Shown: positions 46,201 to 59,160, numbered from the stretch's first letter. The stretch is 64,000 nt of DNA from Steromphala cineraria (GCA_916613615.1 OU744732.1:53173727-53237726), one strand, 5' to 3'. Numbers and translations are program-made. The notes: a model not told the origin generated them from the letters alone.

Positions 46201-48880
46201 CGTGGTATCAGCTACTTGCCTTTTTGCGGTTAATTGACCTTGAACATGAACAATGATATAAAGACAACTCATATATTTTCTAATCAATCTTATAAGTAAC
46301 TGTCATTCAAAGCAATTGACACGACATCTCTCAAATCTGTCGGACTACTTTATTGGAATAAACAAGTGGAATGGAACGGTTCAAAGGTTATTTCTGTACT
46401 GGGTCAGTTGTGACGTCAGAAAGTAACAGAACAGCTTGCAACGGTGACATGTAAGAGGGCGGGGTTGGTTCAGAAAACTTAAAAGCATGACATTTTTTTC
46501 AGCCTTGATTTGACGAAATCACCACTGTTTTTAAACTAGTAGAACACTGTTACACTTACCCAATGTTTTTTTTTTCAAAATAAACGAATAAGATTTCACT
46601 TACAATAAGTGCAAGATTGTATTAAGTTAGACCTAACACATAAATAAATTGATAGAAAATTATAAGGAGAGTAAAGATTTTTTTAAAATAAACATTATTC
46701 CTTTAGAGAATTGTTTCTACCATAAATAATCCGGCGTAATATCAATGCTATGAATAATAACATAAATTGCTTTTGTATAATTAGAAAATCACGATAATAA
46801 AATCATTCATATTATCCTTTTTTTCTCTTCATGGAAAAATGAGAAATGATAACATGAACGTAACACGTTTTCGATGATTGTACAGGATTACTTATGTCCA
46901 ACGAACATTTTGTCTAAATATTTCTATCATCTGTGTTTGAATCGCATGCATGGTTATAGCTGTCGTAACGTGTATATTTGCTTTTGAAATAAATATCAAT
47001 ATTATCTATTTTATAGGAAATAAAAGAACACTCAAAACGTTAAATATTCAATGCTTAATAACATGATAAATTGCTAAAGCGTTGTTTAAAGGTTTACAAT
47101 GTGAACTTTCAAAAGACATATATATAGCTGTCAATGAAAAGGAATGTCTTAAAAAGAAATATTAATGTTTATATCACGATTATCAACAAATAGATAGACA
47201 ATTTCATCAAAAAGAAATTTCGATGTTAATATCACTATTAATAGTATACTGTCAACAAATAAACAAAGCGCCATCGTTAAATGTTGAATGGTATGATAAA
47301 TTGCTATTGAAATTTAAAGGATCTATATTGAGATAATTCAAAGGTTAAGCTGTCCACGTATAATATCGGTATTGCTTTAACGACTAATTCCAGATAGCTT
47401 GAGGCGAGATAATTCGCACGTTGAGAATACTGCACTGTTCATCAGCATATTATAAGCTAGACCCCAGGCAATAACGGTAGGTTGATTGGAGGTCACGTGA
47501 CCATGTCTATTGTGACCCTTCACAAGACAATGACAGATTTATGAAGCCTGACGATCTATGTGTGATAGTTATGTCATAATATGCCATAACACCTACCGTA
47601 CTGTCTACATCTGATAATAAACAATGCGCAGTTAATAGAAATAATCTGTTTGATATTGGAGATGCTGTTGAAAGGCATATTTATATGTCATATCAAGTGG
47701 GTTACATATCATACGAGGCAGTGATTGACATTTTGCATTTTAACAGGGCAATGTCATGCAGCTATAAGGCTTCAAAAAAGACATTCGTCATATTTGAGAT
47801 ATGTAACATGAATAAATTCATCGAAGATATTGTCCTATTGATGAATGATCGTTGCATGACAAGCATGTATAAAGCGTAAGATTTATCTAATTTGATATAT
47901 AAATTTGTTTTTAAATTGATGAAGAATCTCGTAATTTCTGGATATATATATGTTTTATTGAATTTTTCCATGAGTTGTTCAAAATGTATGTGATTAATCT
48001 AATTTAATAGATTAATATAATTCTATGTCTATTCTAATTTGTTTTTGAATGAATGAGGAATCTCGTAATTTGTGTTGTTAAAAATGTATGTGACGATACT
48101 ATCTTTGGAAATGATTTAAAAATATAAACATCTAAAGATTTGTTAGTGATGCCAATTTCATTCCACCTACTGTTTTTTTTTTAGAGTTTCTCCCTGTATA
48201 AAAATGTATTCACATGAACTCTGTGCATGTATATTGCATATATAGAAATTACACCGGTTCAATTTTGCGATTTACATATAGCCTTTCTATGACAATATGA
48301 TAAACTAGTTATGTGTCTAGTAAAGCATTCCATTAAACTAACCAAAACCAAGAGAGATGAACAATCGTTTTTATAAAGATATTTATGGGAGAAAAAACAC
48401 TTGTCTTATCGAACCGAAACTACCATCTAAATTAAGAAATATCAAATCAATTTGAAAATGATTAAAATTAAATCAATTAAATGTTTTTGTCAGGAGCATA
48501 TATGGTTCTCATCAACCCTTTCACATTGAGGTTTATTTTAACCTATTTATTCAAACGAAAAGTATTGGTGCAAGTTACCCAAACCCCCTCCTACGTGGAA
48601 TTAACTAGCCAAGCGTAGAAATCCTGACCAAGAGATGATAAAAGTCGTCGCCCCAGGTTATATAGTCTGTCACTCAGACCCTTAAGCAAAATATTTAATT
48701 GACGACCAACCAAGTCTACTGCAGTTTAGCAAGTCTAGATCACTCGATCAGCTTTAACTCTGAACTTTAAGCATCTTCTGGGCCCCATTTTGTTATAATA
48801 AATTAATTGTTCAAAAATATTGTCAATATTGAAAAATATACTTCTGAGACTAAATGTTTGTCTCCAGGTTATAGAACTGT
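46201..48880. other. Intergenic, no gene recognised
   Basis: AT-rich sequence. A phrase AATCTCGTAATTT with flanks is repeated at about 47.9 and 48.06 kb. No exon with domain homology was found. Confidence 0.5.
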
Positions 48881-48881
48881 T

Positions 48882-48885
<4 letters not shown>

Positions 48886-48913
<28 letters not shown>

Positions 48914-48920
48914 GGCAGGC

Positions 48921-48969
<49 letters not shown>

Positions 48970-48995
48970 GCCAGACAGACAGACAGACAGACAGA

Positions 48996-49026
<31 letters not shown>

Positions 49027-49080
49027 ACAGGCAGGCAGGCAGGCAGGCAGGCAGACAGACAGACAGACAGACAGACAGAC
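48886..49080. repeat. GACA-type tetranucleotide microsatellite
   Basis: About 195 bp of CAGA units interspersed with blocks of CAGC and CAGG. Open frames through it on both strands are artefacts of the repeat. Confidence 0.97.
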
Positions 49081-49439
49081 ATATTGTTTATTAAAGTCTT
49101 ACCTCGCATTTATAAAATAAAATAACCACAAAAAAAAAATTCAAAAGAAATAAAATACACAGCGAGACATCAAATATAAAGGTTACGAGAGATTAAATGA
49201 TAATGAATACATATATACATAAAAAATACAGGTAGGTAAAAAGGTGAAGAAGTCTCACATACAAATACTATATAGATATAGAATCAGCAGATATAAAAGG
49301 TAAATAAGAAGTGAAAATTGGATATTACAAAAATGTGCATGAAATAAATATGAAAAAAGGGAGATATATATATGATAAAAAATACACTTTAGCTAAACAC
49401 AGGTCAGGTTTTAGAAACTTGGAATCCCGTGTTTTTGTG

Positions 49440-49816
49440 CTAATTGACATTACACTGTATTTTCATTGATCGGCCGAATGCCGGATAAGGTATTTGGGGC
49501 TCCATGGGGCTCCACTTACATGACGTTATAAACGAATTTCGTTCATCGACTGTGTTAATGAACTCGTTATAAAAGACGTGGTTTGTTTTATTTGCGCCAC
49601 GTGTATCTAATTGTTTTTTCATTGACCTGACTACTGACCCGTACGGTCAAAGTAATCTTTCAATGACTTGGGGATATATTCGGATTTCGCTAATCTCTGA
49701 GTGTTCATGAACTCGTAAAACTTATCCGCGTACTTTAGATTTTGTTGTTGTTTAGTTCTCCGTTTTATCAGGTAAATTGCGTTTAGCGAATAAATAAGTA
49801 AGTAAATGTTGTACAT
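49440..49816 (-). other. Two short unrecognised open frames
   Basis: 49631-49816 and 49440-49622 encode 61 and 60 residues with lysine- and aromatic-rich, fairly protein-like sequence (KYADKFYEFMNTQRLAKSEY). They are in different frames with no clear splice between them. A GTAAGTGG donor lies in the second. Possibly a decayed gene fragment. Confidence 0.2.
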
Positions 49817-50440
49817 TTTTCAAATGGTTCTGTACTCAAATACAACTTCCTGGTTATATATTTTTACAAAATGGGTATCGTTCGCTTCTTCCTCAACTCT
49901 GCCCAATATAGATAACGACACTTGTAGTTTTTGTAATGACACGCAGGAATCCATATGTCATGTTTATTGGGATTGCAATGAAACCAAGATATTTTGGAAT
50001 GATGTTGAGAATTGGCTAAATACCTATCCCAAGCTAGAAATAAAAATAACAAAATATTTTGTTTGGTTTGGTAGTTTTTATTTTAAAAAAATACTAAACT
50101 AAATTCTTTTCTCAGCAAAAAGACATATTTATATATGCAATATCAAAAATATAATTCCAAAACTTGGTAACTTTTTGAAAACATTAAAATTGATTTACCA
50201 AGCTGAAAATTTTATTGCAAAAAGAAATAATAACGAACAAAAATTTGAAAATAAATGGTTTCCTTTCATCCCTTATTTTTGATCTAACATGTAATTTCAT
50301 ATTTTTTTCGGACGTTTCATAGAGATGTAATGTATATCACCATGACCCTATGTCTTGTCACTGATATGACATGGTTTGTTTAAATATGTAACTGTGGGAA
50401 CGAATAAAAACTTGAAATAAAAAATAAAAATAAAAACTCT
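49806..50440 (+). mobile_element. 3' end of a LINE, dead copy
   Basis: The open frame to 50102 carries CSFCNDTQESICHVYWDC, the Cys/His zf-RVT motif near the C-terminus of L1-like reverse transcriptases. A frameshift later, another frame ends KWFPFIPYF (near 50283), typical of ORF2 tails. An A-rich tail (AATAAAAACTTGAAATAAAA) ends the element. The main RT domain is missing. Confidence 0.75.
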
Positions 50441-50880
50441 GCTCAATATGACTTACATAAATTGTATAGGGAACGCTATTGCAGCTTTTGGTATGTACAC
50501 CGTAAAAAAGAAATTTGTGACTTATTTATCGTTTCTATATGAGACTAAACGTATATATTTCCATGTGACTATATATCAATTATTGCATGTTGCACATTGA
50601 CCGATGGCCTACAAAACCGAAATAAGCTTCTTTCAATTGAACCTGTAAACGCTAACGTTGTACGAACAAGGATTGAGGATTTTATGTTCGCTTCAAAAAG
50701 ATTGTCGGTTTTAGAAATCGGAAGAGAATTTCGGAAATCCCTCTAGACTATACTCAGTCTATGAAATATTAAAAACTGTTTCCTCATTTCTATTAAATTA
50801 CCCTTTTCATTTTGTACTTGCATTTACTCAATATAGACTTGAAGAATTAGAAACTAGACCGCATAAAAAGCTCCTATTTG

Positions 50881-51316
50881 TTAAACAGTCATGAAGCAGA
50901 GCTGAAAGCACTTCTATTGACGACTTTATGTGGCTCTGTGCTTAGGCCCTGTAAAGAATGCTTAATTATCAACGTTGTCTGTTCATCGAAGGAAAGTAAA
51001 AGATTGTCACCACTGTGACACATATTCAAAGTTATGTTCAAATTGCAAAACACCTTTTAAATCAAAACATTTCGATTTATCTACATGAATCGTATACCCT
51101 GGAAATTAATGTTGGTGTTCACACTAAATGTGTCATATGTAACATTATTTATAATCTGAAACAACGGCTCATATGTATATATATCATAATATTATATATT
51201 ACTCTATTATAAACGCATATATTATGTAAATATATATGTATGTGTGATTTTGGGCGGAGGCCTATTACTGAATATAATGTCTGTCTCTGCTACTCTGTTT
51301 GAGTAAAAGATGTTTT
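50881..51316 (+). repeat. Tandem duplication, copy 1
   Basis: 436 bp from TTAAACAGTCATGAAG to GTAAAAGATGTTTT, repeated at 51674-52201. It keeps the empty site (CTACTCTGT at 51290-51298) of the foldback present in copy 2. Confidence 0.9.
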
Positions 51317-51675
51317 AAAGGGACAGTAGCACGTTTTTTGATAATTTAATATTTTAAAATTTTCACTGATAATTGTAAGTTAACGGTAAATGTATTATTC
51401 TGACATTGTCAAAAATCTCATGACACAAGCCATTCATCCATAGTCAGAGGACAAAGTATGAAGATTCACATAAAATGCATTAGCGGCCATTTTGTGTGAA
51501 CACCTTTAATTCATTTTGTGTAAGAAAAAGGAATCACATGGCTAACCTTTACGTTATATGTTTGAATTATTACTGCTCCATTTAGTTCAAATACATTGTC
51601 TTTCAATTGGAAGCATTTATTTTCATTTTCCTGACATCACAATATATTCCCCCCAAAACGTGCTACTGCCCCTTT
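51317..51675 (+). mobile_element. TTAA-type MITE, intact copy
   Basis: 359 bp with TIRs AAAGGGACAGTAGCACG and CGTGCTACTGCCCCTTT, flanked on both sides by TTAA, the target of piggyBac-type elements. It sits exactly at the junction of the two tandem copies. Confidence 0.9.
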
Positions 51676-52201
51676 AAACAGTCATGAAGCAAAACTGAAA
51701 GCACTCCTATTGACGACTTTATGTGGATCTGTGCTTATAAAGAATGATTAATTATGAACGTTGTCTGTTCATCGAAGGAAAGTAAAAGATTGGATAAAAG
51801 GCTGCTTAGTCACTGTGACACATATTCAAAGTTATGTTCAAATCGCAAAACAACTTTTAAATCAAAACAGTTCGATTTATCTACACGAATCATATACCCT
51901 GGAATGTTGGTGTTCACACTAAATGTGTCATATGTAACATATAATCTTAAACAACGGCTCTATGTATATATATCATAATATTATATATTAGCCGACTCTA
52001 TTATAAACGCATATATATTATGTAAATATATATGTATGTGTGATTTAGGGCGGAGGCCTATTACTGAATAAAATGTCTGTCTCTGCTACTCTGTCATTCT
52101 CTCCCCACGGAGGCAGCTCAGTCATACCTGAATTAGCTCAGGTATGACTAACCTACCTCTGTGGGGAGAGAATGCTACTCTGTTTGAGTAAAAGATGTTT
52201 T
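51674..52201 (+). repeat. Tandem duplication, copy 2, with foldback insertion
   Basis: The second copy, similar to copy 1 apart from small indels and the 80-bp insertion at 52095. Confidence 0.9.
52095..52174. mobile_element. 80-bp foldback element with a perfect 9-bp target duplication
   Basis: The ends CATTCTCTCCCCACGGAGG and the near-perfect inverse flank a CAGGTATGAC-type inner palindrome. CTACTCTGT is duplicated at 52086-52094 and 52175-52183, and occurs once in copy 1 of the tandem duplication. A 9-bp duplication suits Mutator-like elements (inference). Confidence 0.92.
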
Positions 52202-52221
52202 GAACAATCGAAGATGATATT

Positions 52222-52380
52222 CAAACTGTCATTTTATGCCTTGCTGCATAGCCTTGAGTTTTCTGTGCTTGCTCTCTACTCTGTAGGGGCACTATAGCAG
52301 CACAGAAAAGTAAAGTCTCTGCAGCAAGGCATAAAATGACAGTTTGGAAACTGGCCTTTTAGGCTCTGCGTAGGAAGATG
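52222..52380. mobile_element. Foldback MITE, second member of the 18.2-kb family
   Basis: Inner arms CAAACTGTCATTTTATGCCT... pair perfectly over 27 bp. The right end GCGTAGGAAGAT matches the 18.2-kb copy; the left end is eroded. Confidence 0.8.
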
Positions 52381-55300
52381 ATTCTTGGTGTGCATATTGA
52401 TGTACATGTATATACCAAATGGGAAAAAATTGACGACCAAATCATCCAAAACGTATCACAGTATTTTTGCAAGAAACGTCCACCCAACAAGCAAACGTAA
52501 CTTCATAGAAAACAAAATAAGTAAAATGTACGTAAAATGATTTTATTCAATAAATGAGCCCATCTCTTAATTGCACTGATTCGCATGTGGAATATTTAAA
52601 CACACATTTGATCTTCCCAATAAATATAAACAGTAAATACAAGAGATGGTAATGATAAACAGTTGAGCTAATAAACATTGTAGACAAACATGCAAACAAT
52701 CTCATTTATTCTCAATGTATGACACGACTTACGAAACTTTTAATGTTATTTTTTTTTTATCACAAACATTATAGCTTGACAAAAGCTCGTGATGAAGTTA
52801 GTTTAATCATGGTTTTCAACGTCGGCTAAGGCTGTCTTAGTGTACCGACCTATGTCTTACTAAGTATAAGTTATTGAACCAATGGCAGTACCACATGCTT
52901 GAAAAGCAATTAGAAGACTCTAAGCGCATTAAGATGTATGAACAATCTCATTAAATTCAGATCAAAACAATCACCCACCTCACTGCGTTTGCTCTGATTT
53001 CAAAGAGATTGACGAGCGAAAAGCATGACTTTGATGTGCTTAAATCAACCACACGACAAACCCATATGTGTTTGTCGTATCTTTATACGTGATTCTACGA
53101 TGTTGATTGAAAACGCAAATATACGCGTATTGTTTCCAGGTCCTATTCTGACAATTTTGTATGTGATATTTTTTAAAGAAAACTACAGTTCATTGCTATA
53201 CTGACAATTAGCTCCGAAGGCCGCTGTCATATCTTGATACAACTCACTAATTATGTATTAATATATGTATATAGCTATACAAGAAAAGCTTCGTCCATGG
53301 TCAATATTGTTTTCCTCGGGTCTCTTAAAAAGGTATTGACCATATCGCCCGTCTATTGACATAATTGTATAATGTAACATGTAGCCTTGGTATGTCAGTA
53401 ACATATTATATTACATATGAACTCAACAAGCTTGAGTTATATAAGAACACGTAGCACCCACATGATTAAACATACGATGTGACATATGGTCAATGTGTGC
53501 ACACGTGTACATATAACACGTTAAGCGATATTCTAACGTTGCAGCGCCAATTCCTAATTCCTTCGTCTGCGAGGTCATGAAACAAACTTATTGCACGTGG
53601 TATTCGAAAATGTACTAATGACTTTGAAGTTACTCTAGCAGCCACAGTTTCGTAAAATTAATTACATACTTCCCCGGACAAAAACTACTTTCTCTATGTG
53701 ATAAATGGATAGTTATTAACGCTTTGGTTGAATCAGGGATCCTAAAAGACAGATTGATATGAACAAAGACTAACTAGCAATCTATGTCTGTGTTTTATGA
53801 TCCCTGGTTGAATACATGTTTTTCATATAAGTACATTCAATGTAAAATATGAAGGTAATGTATGTATCTGTAAAATACAAATGAGTATTGGAATAATATG
53901 ATGATTTGACGTGGCAGGCCAGTACGCCAACTCATAATATATTGTGAGATGCATAATCTGAGTGTAAAATGTGATACAGTATTTTGGTCATGGGAACTAT
54001 AAGAAAATTTTAAAAAATTAGCTACGGAAAGTTAAAGAGTGTGGTATGGTTTAATTTAGAGGTGCACAGTCGTCGATAAATAAAATCGTGTTTTTTTTAG
54101 TGTTAGATTATTGTTCGATGATTTCCAAAAGCAGGAAATGCATTTTTCTACAAATGCGGTAGAATGAGTGCAAATCTAAAATTCACTTTTAAGAAGGTAC
54201 TCCTGTAAAGTTTTCGCAGTTGGATTACCAATGCATGTAAAAGCTAAAATGTGGCTTTAATGTAGGCTTAGGTGGTTCGCCAGTATATTTCATGATATCT
54301 TAATACACTTGCAAGCATACAAGTGCCATCCAAAAGTTCACCAAAAATGGTAGAATCAGCACTAATTATTTCATCATTTCATTATATTCATTTTAAATAC
54401 TAAATTTCAAAAACACAACAGATTGTAACAAAATGAAAACATTGAGCTGAATGGTTGCCTGCACTTACGACCTAAAATGGTAAATGATAGAGTTAAACTC
54501 ATTGTACATTTTTACAACATTGTACTGACAACAAAAACAAAAGACAACAAAACATTTTGTGAGCCTCTTGTCAAAGTATCCGTCTGACGTCACAAAAATT
54601 TCACTATGACGTCACAGTCCTATATCATCAAGTTCGCGAGTCATTTGGCAAACAGCACAAGGTTCACAACAAAGGGCGGTAAAGAAGTCATGTATCAAAG
54701 AGCCCTGAAAATATAGAAAAAAATAGCTATAGGAATGTTAATATGGACACCTGTCACCGGTCCGAGGTCTGTTGTATTGACCCGAGGCGAAGCCAAGGGC
54801 CAATACGACACACCGAGGACCAGTTACTGGGCCAATACGGAAAAGACTATATTAATAACATTTTCATAAAGTTTTTTCTTTAAAAGTTCATTTTCATCGA
54901 AATCAAAGCTATAAATGACAATGGTGGACTGTTATTTATGGTGAAAGTTTTGAAGCGATAGCTTCGGACTTTCGCCATTTGTGGTAATGCGCATGCTCAG
55001 AGTCGTATTGGCAAAGTCTTTATCGTATTGGTCCACTTTTGACTGTATTGGCCAAGCTTACTAGTTTTGGCCCAGTTTCTCGAATACTTGCTTGTAAACA
55101 AGCTCTCTAGTACGTGTTGTATACCTGAAGTTCATATAGTAGGTCTCAGTAAGTTCACTTAAACTGTGTTTCACTCAACATTACTTTCGCAAATATAAGC
55201 CTTCTTTGTAGCTCTTTAGTGTACTCAACCTGAACTTCATAGTAAGTTCAGTTACACTTTGGGTTGCTCCTCTTACGAATACTGTTTCCTCGTGCTTTAA

Positions 55301-56576
55301 GGTTGATATAATGACCTCTGACTGAGTGAATATCTGTCATAACCATCGAGCGATCAGCGAGATGGTTATCACATATATTCACGAAGTCAAAGTCATTATT
55401 TCATATACACCACATAGCAATTGTTGAAAGTTATTTCCTTTCATAATAAGTTTTAGTGTATATCAAATGAAAACAAGTTTTAAAAGTTGGTGTAGTGGTT
55501 TAATGGTTGAGTGAACTCCATTCCTTAACATTTCTTCCTTATCGTTTGCATACTCACGAAACACGCATTTCACGTGCTGATTGAGAGTGTCCTGACTTGG
55601 TTGTCAGACAATTCTAAGCCAGTAACTTCTACTAACTAACTGTGTTGAATGAGTTCCAAAAATACTAGCATTCTCAATCTTGAATTAAAATGAAATATGT
55701 CCAAAACAATTTGGCAAAAGGTCACAGAAAATCTGTTTAATGTCTCAGGATATTCCTAAATTAAACCGACATTAAGTCTATGAACTGTATCAGTCTGTAA
55801 CAAACAAATTTACGTGAGGCTGCGAGGATGTTGTACATTTCACCTTGAGCTGCACGGAATACATCAATTTCATGTTCAAACTCTCGATGCAGCACAACAT
55901 CGTAAGCACATGGTGTTCAAAGAGGTGGGGAAACTAGAGCTGTGTCCTGCTTCAAAAAACGTTTTATCTGTGTTTTATGGTATTCTCAAAACGAATTTAA
56001 GGTGGGTATTATCGTAAAGTATCATTAGCTCTTTCAATTGTGCTCCTTGCAATTTTGTGAATTGGATTGTACAATGAATGATTATTGGGGGTAACAATAA
56101 TTGACAATAATGAAATAACCTTTTTTGCGTCAACTTTGAGCAATCATTTCGAGATGTGTTTTAATATCATGTCAAGGGTAAGTTTTTCCCCGAGGGACGA
56201 TACGGCAAGAGACCTGCCGTATCGGGCCGAGGCAACTGTTCACGTATTGTCGTCCATGTTTGCTCTCTGATAATCAACCCTTGGTGGTTATCTGATAACC
56301 AAACCATGGGTTGGTTATCCAGGATAACGACCTAGATATCACCATCGATAACCACACCACGTGGTGTATCTATATATGACTGTCATGTTAATTGCATGAC
56401 CATATATTGCAATGGTCGGTTGCCATTTAACTGAGAAAATAAAACATTCTTCTACATAACTTGGAAGTTGCATATTACTTTTCCAATGAAAAAAAGGCAA
56501 AGCATTTTAGAAACAAAGCAAATTTCGTAAAAACGTTTTTTTAAAAAAGCATTTTGGTCCATTCATTCAGACCCAC
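52381..56576. other. Intergenic or PLAC8-gene flank, no exon recognised
   Basis: AT-rich with scattered repeats: CCAATACGA phrases at 54.75-55.06 kb, a weak inverted pair at about 53.73-53.81 kb, and a GGTTATC palindromic patch at about 56.27-56.35 kb. The last PLAC8 exon, expected on the minus strand, was not found here. Confidence 0.45.
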
Positions 56577-56713
56577 CTTTATACTGAAGAGAGTCCTGAC
56601 TTTGACCCTGAGAGCGAAGGCAGCACATGGGATGAGGGGCATGAAGGGGGTCTCCCCCATACGGGTAGCCAGAATATACCTGTGGTACACCCAGCAACAA
56701 CACATAGCACAAC
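56577..56713 (-). CDS. PLAC8-family protein, second mapped exon
   Basis: Begins in phase 1 (completing a Cys codon), reads CAMCCCWVYHRYILATRMGE and, later, FALRVKVRTLFSIK, and ends in phase 0 with donor AAG|GTGGGT. This is the centre of the Cys-rich PLAC8 domain: a CC-x-C cluster, a GE turn, then LRVKVRT...IKG. PLAC8 proteins are small, Cys-rich and often membrane-associated. The final exon was not located. Confidence 0.8.
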
Positions 56714-57237
56714 CTGGAGGAGCAAGATCATATATATCACACATGTAAATATATACAGTGACGACAGTCTCATTTCAATCAGATCAAATGCCCTACCCTG
56801 CTGCACTACGATCTGAGCGATTTTTAGCTGGGGTTATGTTGTGTGACCTTTACTCCAGCCAATAAGCGACGAGGCTGGAAAAACGTTGCAATGATTCAAT
56901 ATCATAGTGATTAGTTGAATTTATGGATGCGAACATTCATATAGTGGCCACAAGACACGATTTGAATTGATTCTGAATGATAAATACATGAAGAGTACCA
57001 AATGTCACTATGGTTAATAGACATACCTCTTATTTCCTTTACTGCGTTGGTGCTCTATGACAAACCGTTGCAACTTATCTACAAATTACTTAAAACGGAT
57101 GTCAAATTGAGGAATGATTACTTTTGGAAACACTGAAATAGAGTTTAGCCCTTATCACCTATTGGTTGATATGGTACGTTAAAACAGACCCAACACAGGC
57201 CTACCAAACAAAACTGCCCTAAAGCGCAAATAAACAC

Positions 57238-57376
57238 AAAGTCCACATTAAACGTACAGAAGGCATCATAAGCATATTTCCTCGACACCAGAACGTTTTT
57301 CGTTGCCGATTTTAATGTTTAAGTGTCGAGGGAACATGTTTATGTTGCCTTTTCCTCGTTTAATGTGGACTTTTCA
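57238..57376. mobile_element. 139-bp foldback in the PLAC8-gene intron
   Basis: The ends AAAGTCCACATTAAACG and CGTTTAATGTGGACTTT are inverted. Inner arms (TTCCTCGACAC / GTGTCGAGGGAA) pair too. Confidence 0.75.
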
Positions 57377-57422
57377 ACGCTTGCAATATATAGCATGATT
57401 GCCAGTTAAAACGTTTACTTAC

Positions 57423-57668
57423 ATCCCCGCCGCCCGCCCCTACAGTCACATAGCCCGGATGACCACTCTCTTTCACTACAAGAGTCGTCATTCGGCATCA
57501 ATAGCTGTACTCTCGTTAGTTTCCGTGGAGTTGGTCGTGGTTGTGACGTCACAATGGAAGTCTGATCTGGTGTGGTGGGCGTGGCAGTGGACTGCCCATC
57601 AAGGTCAGGGTCACCGTCGGTGAGTGGCGTGCTCTGGTTCCAAGCCTCCGGGGAGGCCCGTCCTTCAT
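57423..57668 (-). CDS. PLAC8-family protein, first mapped exon
   Basis: 246 bp with acceptor TTTCTTGTAG and donor GAT|GTAAGT, entering and leaving in phase 1. A Pro/Thr-rich, probably disordered stretch leads to EREWSSGLCDCRGG. The W-x-SGLCDC motif is the hallmark start of a PLAC8 domain, and the phase fits the next exon. At least one further upstream exon is needed. Confidence 0.75.
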
Positions 57669-58225
57669 CTACAAGAAAAGAGGGACTCTATTGAGGCAAT
57701 ATCATTAAAATCATTTCGACCCTTAAACTTGTGTCTGCTTCGTTTCTGATCCGAGTACTACTTCATACAAGGGCAATTCCAGCCAATCAGCAACGAGGAT
57801 AGGAAAACGTCTCTGCGGGTTGGTGATTGGTTGGATTCGATATGGCCCTATTGTGCAGTTCTCAAATCAGAGCCGCACCTTCACAGATTTTAATGAGATT
57901 GAACTTGAAATATTTGTTTTTGAAGAATTTGACAAACGTTTTGCTATGAAAACTAAAATAAGATGCCTTATAAACACTCATTTTTAGTTCAAAACAATTA
58001 TGTTTTGAAACTGAAAAAGACGTGAACAAATCGACTCTTATATATGCATTTATTTGTATTACGTTATTCAAATTATTGTCAAATGTACTACCACGCCTTT
58101 TTTGGAAAAGTTTAAGACATTTTAAAAGCTTCCCGACAATCAAATTTAACTTTATTGTTTTTTAGTTTGGGTATTAGTTATTGAATTTACATGTTCTTAA
58201 AATTGCTAGGCTTTTTTAAGAAATA

Positions 58226-59158
58226 GGGGAGACCGGGGCAGGCACGTCCCCTTTTCACTAAAATGTAAATAATGAGTTGTTTCTTTCGCAATATATTAGT
58301 GTACGTTTGTAAATATATTGAACCATATCTTAACTTTATTGCAATAATTGTCGAAAGTGCCTAACGCAACTAGTTTGCCAATAACTTTGCTTTAAAGACA
58401 CCGAGTTGAAAAACCGAACATGGCCCGCATCGGGGTAAGTTCGGTTTCCCTCAGGGGCAGGTTCGGCCATCCTTGGGAACAATCAGAACATGTTCAGCCT
58501 ACAACAATTAAAGAGAGATAAGATGCTACTCATAGTATTCAATATTTGGGACAGAAAAAATACTACATTACTTTAAAAAAACATATTTCATAACGATCTG
58601 GACTCAGTTTACTTTCTATTATGAAAAGAATTCGTAAGAGGAGGAGAAGAGGAGCCTACTATTCAAGGACCTTCAAGAGGGTCCTTTTGAGGAGGATGAC
58701 CTTTAGAAAAATGGTTTCGAGGAGGACCTTCAAAATTTTGTGACCGTCCTCACGGCCGAATGTGCCCCGCCTGTAATGACTGAACGTACCCCACAAACCA
58801 CGGTTGCTCTTTTTTCTTTACTGCGAAAATACACAGACCTCGACCCAAAATAACTTGTTGATTACATATACGTCTCGGCATGTTGGTTTATGCTAAATTA
58901 ATAACATATTCCTAAACATAGTCAATATTTGTCAAAAACATAGTGAACTGAAATCGAATATTTTACACAACTAGATAAAAACGGGTTTTCTTCCACAGTT
59001 TGTAAAGAACATGTTGGACTGTCACCATTTTAAAGTCAGTGTGGGAATAAGGTCATGTTTTCTTTTAGGAATTACCAATTTAAGTTAAAATGGCCCCGAA
59101 CAAAAATTACAGCGAAAAGACGAACATGCCCCGGGGACGTGCCTGCCCCGATCTCCCC
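58226..59158. mobile_element. DNA transposon, non-autonomous, TA target
   Basis: The TIRs GGGGAGACCGGGGCAGGCAC and their near-inverse (ending GATCTCCCC) are bounded by TA on both sides. The interior contains short stretches that could be remnants of coding sequence (58.63-58.8 kb) but no intact transposase. Confidence 0.85.
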
Positions 59159-59160
59159 TA

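Noticed and set aside
48735..49125. Cys- or Asp/Gln-rich repeat proteins across the microsatellite
   Set aside because: Artefacts of the GACA repeat, open on both strands.
55490..55535. tRNA-like GGTGTAGTGGTTTAATGGTTG
   Set aside because: Only a loose A-box resemblance; no B box or cloverleaf follows.
55814..56017. Possible exon (either strand) near the PLAC8 gene, sought as its last exon
   Set aside because: Neither strand shows the expected Cys-rich PLAC8 tail, and convincing splice sites are missing.
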